NCBI RefSeq assembly: GCF_014892575.1
Contig: NZ_JADBGI010000014.1
Span: forward strand, 1-64,000
DNA length: 64,000 nt
Direction: 5' to 3'
Source of the DNA: Nocardiopsis coralli
Lineage (GTDB): Bacteria; Actinomycetota; Actinomycetes; Streptosporangiales; Streptosporangiaceae
Of the stretch, positions 59,144 to 64,000 are shown one piece after another; position 1 is the first letter of the stretch; every line of letters starts with the position of its first letter. Below the pieces are notes generated by a model, which worked only from the letters and a program-made list of their open reading frames with translations, was not told the origin of the DNA and searched no databases. The position numbers and the translations under genes were made by a program.

Positions 59144-59170
59144 GCGGGGCCACACGCGAGAAGGCCCCGC
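59144..59170 (+). terminator. Terminator of the molybdopterin oxidoreductase gene
   Basis: GCGGGGCC (59144-59151) and GGCCCCGC (59163-59170) form a perfect 8-bp stem with an 11-nt loop, starting 5 nt after the stop codon. Confidence 0.6.
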
Positions 59171-59312
59171 ACACGAGTCCACCACGCACGAGCGGGTCCG
59201 CGCGTACACGACGGTCCTCACACACGAGGACCACGCGCGCGATCGGGCTTCCCGTGTACGAGCGGCGTCACATGATCGGCGCCGTACGAGCGGCGCAACA
59301 GGAACTGCCTCA

Positions 59313-59431
59313 CACGAGCGGCGCCGTACGAGCAGCGCCGTACAAGCCCCGTCGTACAAGCCGCGCCGCACGAGCAGCGCTATACAAGCGGCGTTGTACA
59401 AGCCGCGCCGCACAACCGGCGCCGCACAAGG
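59313..59431. repeat. Degenerate 14-bp tandem array
   Basis: Eight consecutive 14-bp units of consensus YACRAGCNGCGCCG start at 59313, 59327, 59341, 59355, 59369, 59383, 59397 and 59411, followed by a half unit CACAAGG. Two isolated copies (near 59257 and 59285) lie to the left. Units differ by 1-4 bases, so the array is older than the 34-bp array near the window end. Confidence 0.8.
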
Positions 59432-59464
59432 AAAGGGCGGGCCCAAGGGATGGGCCCGCCCCTT
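59432..59464. terminator. Strong hairpin downstream of the methyltransferase gene
   Basis: AAAGGGCGGGCCCA (59432-59445) and TGGGCCCGCCCCTT (59451-59464) pair at 13 of 14 positions around AGGGA. It lies between convergent genes, about 130 nt from the methyltransferase stop, directly next to the 14-bp array. Confidence 0.65.
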
Positions 59465-59593
59465 CGTGGGCCGACACCGGTCACACGTGTCTACCGGTCA
59501 GGTCGTGCCCACAGTTGGGGTGTGTCGTCTCCGGCGCGGGGCTCGCGGCACACGACGGTGCGCCCGCGTCTCACGGAGACGGAGGGGGAAGGG

Positions 59594-60460
59594 TCACAGC
59601 TGGTAGCGGTGGATGCCCCAGACGAGGTCGCCGGCCTCTCCACGCTTCACCCACTCGCGCAGTCCGGCCTTCATCTTCTTCAGGTACTCGGGGCTGATCT
59701 TCCCGTCGAGCTCGCTGTCGCGGCGCTCGGTCTCCGCCAGGACGCGCCCGTAGTGGATGGGCAGCTGGGGGCTGAGGTCGTCGAACCCGAGGTCCTTGAA
59801 GCCCGCGTCGGCTGTGGACTTCCGGTAGAAGCCGAGCGTGCCCATGGACGTCAGGTGCAGACGCTCCAGGATCGGCCCGAGGGTCTCCACGGGGGTGTCG
59901 TCGTCGGCCATGAGGTCGGTGAAGATGAACCGGCCCCCGGGCACCAGCACCCGGGCGACCTCCCTCACGACGCCGTCCCTGTCGGCGCTGTGGGAGAAGG
60001 CGTCCTGGGACCAGACCACGTCGAAGCTGTCGTCCTTGAACGGGAGCTCCTGGAAGGAGCCGTCCACCACGTCGATGAGGTGGTCGAGCCCTTCGTCGCG
60101 GTTGGTCTGGCGGTTGCGCTCGTTCTCGACCTCACTGAGGTTGAGGCAGGTCACCTTGCAGCCGTACTTCTTGGCGAGGTGACGGGCCGAGCCTCCGTAC
60201 CCGGATCCCACGTCGAGGACCTTGGTGGAGCTGTCGGGGCCGATGTAGGAAGCCATGCGCTCGACGGATCTCGCGCTGGCCTCGGAGATGTCGTCGGTGT
60301 CGGTGAGTCCCTCCACCCCGCGGTAGAGACCGACGTGGATGTCGGTCCCGCCCCAGATCTCGTAGTAGAAGGTGTCCGCGTCGGAGCTGTTGTAGTAGTC
60401 CCGCGCGGTCTGGACAGCGGTCGAATACTCGGGGGCAACGTCCGGCCGTTTGATGGTCAC
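59594..60460 (-). CDS. Sarcosine/dimethylglycine N-methyltransferase
   Basis: A 288-residue SAM methyltransferase closely resembling halophile sarcosine/dimethylglycine methyltransferases, which make glycine betaine. Shared phrases include ARDYYNSSDADTFYYEIWGG, the SAM loop VLDVGSGYGG (81-90), KVTCLNLSEVENERNRQ and FDVVWSQDAFSHS. It should methylate sarcosine and dimethylglycine in turn. No glycine/sarcosine methyltransferase for the first step is nearby. GTG 60460 is preceded immediately by AGGAGA (spacing very short); ATG 60493 is an alternative without a ribosome site. It lies 116 nt downstream of the PrsW-type gene. Confidence 0.88.
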   Translation of the reverse strand: MTIKRPDVAPEYSTAVQTARDYYNSSDADTFYYEIWGGTDIHVGLYRGVEGLTDTDDISEASARSVERMASYIGPDSSTKVLDVGSGYGGSARHLAKKYGCKVTCLNLSEVENERNRQTNRDEGLDHLIDVVDGSFQELPFKDDSFDVVWSQDAFSHSADRDGVVREVARVLVPGGRFIFTDLMADDDTPVETLGPILERLHLTSMGTLGFYRKSTADAGFKDLGFDDLSPQLPIHYGRVLAETERRDSELDGKISPEYLKKMKAGLREWVKRGEAGDLVWGIHRYQL

Positions 60461-60576
60461 TCTCCTGTCTCTAGCGGGCAAAGCCTCATCCATTGAAGGT
60501 GACAGTGCGTGCCTGAGTCCAGACTTCTCGTGCGAAGAGTTCATGAAAAGTCGGAAACCAGGCACCAGGACGGGCG

Positions 60577-62751
60577 TCAGCGGTACAGAAGTCGATCGAC
60601 GCTGCGGGGCAACACGAGCCCGAGGAGACTGGGTGCCGCGTACCCCACCTGACCGGGGGCGAGCATGCCGAGAACGGCACCTGTGTTGGCGGTCGGCGTG
60701 CGCAGGAAAGAGCCCGCACGAGGGTGTGCGTGCGGCACTCCGTTGCCGATGGTGAGAAGGCTCACCACCGCGGTCAGAGCCACCGCCGTCCACGCGAGGT
60801 CGGCGGTTCCGAGCCCCGCGAGCCACTGCTGCAGGTGTGTGAACGCGCTGAGGGCGTAGGCACCGCCCGCGCCGGGGTCGGCCCCCGTCGACGGGCCCGT
60901 GAGCGGAACAACGAGCGCGAGGGTGAGGGCCGCGCCCCCGGTGATCCCCCCGGTCGCGGCCAGCCCGATGCGGCGCGCGATGTCGCGTGCGTCGCGGGTG
61001 AGTTCGTCCTCCGAGGGGTAGTGGCGCCAGGCGCGGCCGCGGGAACGGGCCTCCCCCATCGCGTTGGCGCGCCGCCACCGCAGGAGCCGCAGGGTGTCGC
61101 AGTACGCGGCGGGCCCGCGGCGCAGGGCGATGAGCGCGACGGTGAACTCGTGCACGATCGTCGACACGGTCGTGGCGAGCACGGTGGGCAGCTCCACCCA
61201 CCACAGGGCCATGCGGCGGAACGCGGGTGCGATGTCGGCCGGGACCCGGACCCGCCAGGCGACCGAACGCCCGCGGGTCCAGCGGCGCAGCGGGGCCAGG
61301 GGCGGCTGTCCGGGCAGGGGCGGTGTGGACTCCGCGGCGGTCGCGATGAGCCGGTGGTCGGCGGCCACGGCGCACACGAGCACCAGGAACAGGAAGAGGA
61401 CGGTGAGCGATCCGCCACCGACCAGGGTGTGCACCGCCTCGGTCGCCGGGTGCAGGGCCGCGCCGGACATCTGGGCGTTGAAGGCCAGGTGGTCGAGGTA
61501 GGACACAGCGGCCGCGAGGACCGGCAGGCTCCACAGCCAACCGCGGCGTCCGACGACCGCCAGGCCGAGCGCGCCGCCGACGAGGCCAGCGGTGACGGCA
61601 TGGCCGGCGAAGACGGTGAGGGCCTCCTCCGGGCCGACGGCGAGCGCGCTGCCGGGCAGAAGGATCCCGCCCGTGGTTGCGGGCCCGTCGACCCCGGGCG
61701 GGATCTGCACGAAGAGTCGTTCGGCGAGCTGGAGCCCGGCCCCGGTGGCCGCCGCGAGCAGCAGGTGGTCGACGGCGGACATGCGGCGGGCCCTGCGGCG
61801 TGCGAGTACGAACACGAGCAGGAGCGGGGCGAGCTTGCCGAGTTCCTCGACGGTGACGGCGATGTAGGTGTGCGCGTACACCCCGGCCGGGTCGGCGCCG
61901 AGCGCACCGGCCAGGGCCCCCTCCGCGAGGGCGAGGGGCCACACGAGCACGAACCCGACGGCGGTGAAGCGGAGCAGGGTGGCGAAGGAGACGGTGCGCG
62001 AACGCGAGAGCCAGGCGAGCTGGAGCAGCAGGACGTAGACGGTCAGCAGCGCGGGCAGGACGACGCCGAGCCCGGGGAGGAACCACGGGACGACGAGGAG
62101 CGCGGCCACCATGAGCCAGCTCCACGCGCCGCGCAGGGCCCGGCCGGCGCGTGCGGTCCCGGGTGAGTTCCGGCGGATCCCGGAGACACCGCGGGCGATG
62201 CGTTCGGCCAGGTCCGGCCCGGGGCCCCGTGGGGTTCGGGCGTGCTTGGCGCCCGCGGGCAGGCACTGGTAGGTCTGCGCGGCGCGCTGGAGTTCGGGGC
62301 CGCCCTCGGCACGGGCCCGGTTCCCGAAGCGGCGCCGGGCCTGCGGGATGTCGGCGCCCACGAGTTCGCGTACGAAGTCGGCGGGCCCGGCGGCCACGGT
62401 GAGCTCGGTGGAAGTGACCAGCACGGCGGCGGAGAAGTCCTCCACGCACACGAGGAAGTCGGTCGGTTCGCGTCCCCACCCGCGCACGAGGTCGATGAGC
62501 ACGTCGGGGTCGAGGGGGATCTGCGTGACCGGTTCGTAGGAGTACTGCGACCGGGTGCGGCAGACCAGGAGCCGGTCGACGCCCATGGCGCGTCCGGCGT
62601 CGATGACCGCTTGCACGAGGTTGCGGTCGCGGGGCACCAGGAAGGGGGTCGTGACCTTGCCGTCGGCGCGGATCCACGCGGGGTCGAGCTCGCTCGGGCC
62701 GGCGCAGACCCGCAACACGAGGTCGCGGGTCAGCATCGCCTGGTCTTCCAT
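60577..62751 (-). CDS. PrsW-type membrane protease with novel N-terminal domain
   Basis: A 724-residue protein. Residues 1-150 are a soluble alpha/beta domain of unknown family (LVLRVCAGPSELDPAWIRADG, VDRLLVCRTRSQYSYEP). Residues about 205-470 form a multi-helix region with PrsW-like motifs VTVEELGKLAPL (Glu302-Glu303 and Lys306) and SYLDHLAFN. More helices follow to the C-terminus. PrsW-type proteases cut membrane anti-sigma factors, but the target here is unknown. ATG 62751 has GAGGAC about 7 nt upstream. The frame continues open to 63987 only because the tandem array upstream lacks stop codons; that part is not coding. Confidence 0.8.
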   Translation of the reverse strand: MEDQAMLTRDLVLRVCAGPSELDPAWIRADGKVTTPFLVPRDRNLVQAVIDAGRAMGVDRLLVCRTRSQYSYEPVTQIPLDPDVLIDLVRGWGREPTDFLVCVEDFSAAVLVTSTELTVAAGPADFVRELVGADIPQARRRFGNRARAEGGPELQRAAQTYQCLPAGAKHARTPRGPGPDLAERIARGVSGIRRNSPGTARAGRALRGAWSWLMVAALLVVPWFLPGLGVVLPALLTVYVLLLQLAWLSRSRTVSFATLLRFTAVGFVLVWPLALAEGALAGALGADPAGVYAHTYIAVTVEELGKLAPLLLVFVLARRRARRMSAVDHLLLAAATGAGLQLAERLFVQIPPGVDGPATTGGILLPGSALAVGPEEALTVFAGHAVTAGLVGGALGLAVVGRRGWLWSLPVLAAAVSYLDHLAFNAQMSGAALHPATEAVHTLVGGGSLTVLFLFLVLVCAVAADHRLIATAAESTPPLPGQPPLAPLRRWTRGRSVAWRVRVPADIAPAFRRMALWWVELPTVLATTVSTIVHEFTVALIALRRGPAAYCDTLRLLRWRRANAMGEARSRGRAWRHYPSEDELTRDARDIARRIGLAATGGITGGAALTLALVVPLTGPSTGADPGAGGAYALSAFTHLQQWLAGLGTADLAWTAVALTAVVSLLTIGNGVPHAHPRAGSFLRTPTANTGAVLGMLAPGQVGYAAPSLLGLVLPRSVDRLLYR

Positions 62752-62926
62752 GTGGGTCCTCGTACCGGGGGGCGAATACGACGCTGCCGCTCGTTCCGGG
62801 GCGTTCCGGCCCCGGGCGGCCCGCCCGAGCATAGCGGCGGACCCCGGGCCGGGCGCCACCCGAGGACGGTCCGCGAGGCATCGCACCTGGAACGCTCCGC
62901 GCCGGGCACGAGCGCAACCCCAGCAA

Positions 62927-62972
62927 CGTTCCACCTCGGGCGCGAGCGCTAGCGAGTGCCCGAGGTGGAACG
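62927..62972. repeat. Left hairpin module
   Basis: GTTCCACCTCGGG (62928-62940) pairs perfectly with CCCGAGGTGGAAC (62959-62971), extended by C62927-G62972. The 18-nt loop contains the inner palindrome CGCTAGCG. The tail to about 63003 is shared with the right module. Confidence 0.8.
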
Positions 62973-63059
62973 GGAACGTCTGAACCCCCACCCCAGAACA
63001 CGTGCACCACCGAGATAGCCCCAGACCCCCGCCCTCCCCAAAACGCATGCGCAACCCCA

Positions 63060-63859
63060 GGAACGTTCCGCCTCGGGTGCCAGCCCCACCCAAGGAACGT
63101 TCCGCCTCGGGTGCCAGCCCCACCCAAGGAACGTTCCGCCTCGGGTGCCAGCCCCACCCAAGGAACGTTCCGCCTCGGGTGCCAGCCCCACCCAAGGAAC
63201 GTTCCGCCTCGGGTGCCAGCCCCACCCAAGGAACGTTCCGCCTCGGGTGCCAGCCCCACCCAAGGAACGTTCCGCCTCGGGTGCCAGCCCCACCCAAGGA
63301 ACGTTCCGCCTCGGGTGCCAGCCCCACCCAAGGAACGTTCCGCCTCGGGTGCCAGCCCCACCCAAGGAACGTTCCGCCTCGGGTGCCAGCCCCACCCAAG
63401 GAACGTTCCGCCTCGGGTGCCAGCCCCACCCAAGGAACGTTCCGCCTCGGGTGCCAGCCCCACCCAAGGAACGTTCCGCCTCGGGTGCCAGCCCCACCCA
63501 AGGAACGTTCCGCCTCGGGTGCCAGCCCCACCCAAGGAACGTTCCGCCTCGGGTGCCAGCCCCACCCAAGGAACGTTCCGCCTCGGGTGCCAGCCCCACC
63601 CAAGGAACGTTCCGCCTCGGGTGCCAGCCCCACCCAAGGAACGTTCCGCCTCGGGTGCCAGCCCCACCCAAGGAACGTTCCGCCTCGGGTGCCAGCCCCA
63701 CCCAAGGAACGTTCCGCCTCGGGTGCCAGCCCCACCCAAGGAACGTTCCGCCTCGGGTGCCAGCCCCACCCAAGGAACGTTCCGCCTCGGGTGCCAGCCC
63801 CACCCAAGGAACGTTCCGCCTCGGGTGCCAGCCCCACCCAAGGAACGTTCCGCCTCGGG
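63060..63859. repeat. 34-bp perfect tandem repeat array (23 full units plus one partial)
   Basis: The motif GGAACGTTCC starts at 63060 and recurs every 34 nt up to 63842, 24 times. The intervening 24 bases read identically in each unit as far as I can see. The unit has no stop codon in any frame, and 34 is not a multiple of three, so long open frames arise on both strands by construction. Each unit centres on a 10-bp perfect palindrome. The last unit merges into the right hairpin module. Perfect identity implies recent expansion or active homogenisation. Confidence 0.97.
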
Positions 63860-63891
63860 TGCGAGCGCCGGCGAGTGCCCGAGGCGGAACG
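63846..63891. repeat. Right hairpin module
   Basis: GTTCCGCCTCGGG (63847-63859) pairs perfectly with CCCGAGGCGGAAC (63878-63890), extended by C63846-G63891. The 18-nt loop holds CGCCGGCG. Compared with the left module, the stem differs by a compensated A-T to G-C pair and the loop palindrome by a compensated TA to CG. Confidence 0.8.
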
Positions 63892-64000
63892 GACACGCCT
63901 GAACCCCAACCCCAGAACACGTGCACGCCCAACATGGGACGAGCCCGGTACCCGCCCCGTGTCACGCACTGGCCAGCGCTCGCGCATGACACGGGGCGTC

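Larger units (their letters stand above)
59139..59593. other. Non-coding convergent interval with repeats
   Basis: No gene is supported. It holds a terminator for the oxidoreductase gene (59144-59170), a degenerate 14-bp tandem array (59313-59431) with stray units to its left, and a strong hairpin (59432-59464). Bases 59465-59593 show nothing else. Confidence 0.6.
62752..64000. other. Non-coding region with hairpins and 34-bp array
   Basis: No gene is supported between the PrsW-type start and the window end. It contains two related hairpin modules (62927-62972 and 63846-63891), each followed by a similar tail (TGAACCCC.ACCCCAGAACACGTGCAC), and the perfect tandem array between them. Bases 63931-64000 show nothing recognisable. 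Confidence 0.7.

Noticed and set aside
63060..63859. CRISPR array
   Set aside because: The units are contiguous and identical with no variable spacers, and no cas gene is present.
63111..63902. A plus-strand repetitive ORF across the array
   Set aside because: Same reason: it is a by-product of a stop-free repeat, with proline/arginine-rich low-complexity translation and no ribosome site.
59594..63987. Very long minus-strand open frames (over 1100 residues) running from the 34-bp array into the methyltransferase and PrsW-type genes
   Set aside because: The repeat unit has no stop codon in any frame, so open reading is automatic. The repeated translated segment has a 34-residue period in all three frames and no ribosome site. 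The true genes have their own starts at 60460 and 62751.

Overview
The window is a very GC-rich chromosomal segment from an actinomycete. Evidence for this is the extreme third-position GC, frequent GTG starts, and families such as WhiB, RpfB, G5/DUF348, ANTAR, SpoIIE/STAS partner-switching proteins and LuxR/PspC sensor systems. The ectABC + ehu + osa complement and the style of the proteins suggest a halotolerant filamentous genus such as Nocardiopsis; that name is inference. I see about 50 protein-coding genes, no rRNA or tRNA gene, no CRISPR array, no insertion sequence and no phage.

Layout. 0.1-7.2 kb: an MFS exporter with a divergent winged-helix regulator, a YafY-like regulator, a DinB-like protein, the helicase PcrA and a nucleoside hydrolase. 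7.3-11.2 kb: a PspC-type envelope-stress set (LuxR regulator, PspC-fused kinase, divergent PspC/LiaF-like protein, small membrane protein). 11.4-13.6 kb: rpf-ksgA. 13.9-23.9 kb: CaiB-type CoA transferase, a large exported/membrane protein, a STAS protein, a membrane metalloprotease, an SRPBCC protein, the mutT1-ppk pair and a CPBP protease. 24.2-30.4 kb: the ehuBCDA ectoine uptake operon and the ectABC synthesis genes, all on the minus strand. 31.1-34.4 kb: whiB, a His-rich membrane protein, CopC and a PP2C phosphatase. 34.4-47.2 kb: a glycosyltransferase, then a dense signalling block (MEDS/ATPase protein, STAS protein, ANTAR protein, PAS/GAF protein, and homologues of the Streptomyces osmoadaptation proteins OsaB, OsaA and OsaC). 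47.2-59.1 kb: EamA exporter, orphan LuxR regulator, HtrA-type protease, LysR + PLP ammonia-lyase, an MprAB-like two-component system, a CitE-like lyase and a molybdopterin oxidoreductase. 59.1-64.0 kb: a 14-bp repeat array, a sarcosine/dimethylglycine methyltransferase, a PrsW-type membrane protein and a long 34-bp tandem repeat array.

How the parts fit. A common theme is osmotic and envelope stress. Ectoine is made (EctABC) and recaptured (EhuBCDA), OsaABC-type proteins probably sense and adapt to osmotic change through sigma-factor partner switching, and a betaine-type methyltransferase may supply another compatible solute. PspC/LuxR, MprAB-like and HtrA proteins watch the envelope.

The most unusual non-coding feature is at 63060-63859. 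It holds 23 back-to-back identical 34-bp units plus a final partial unit, each carrying the 10-bp palindrome GGAACGTTCC. The array is bracketed by two long hairpin modules whose stems differ by compensating base changes. It encodes nothing I can defend and is the best candidate here for something undescribed.
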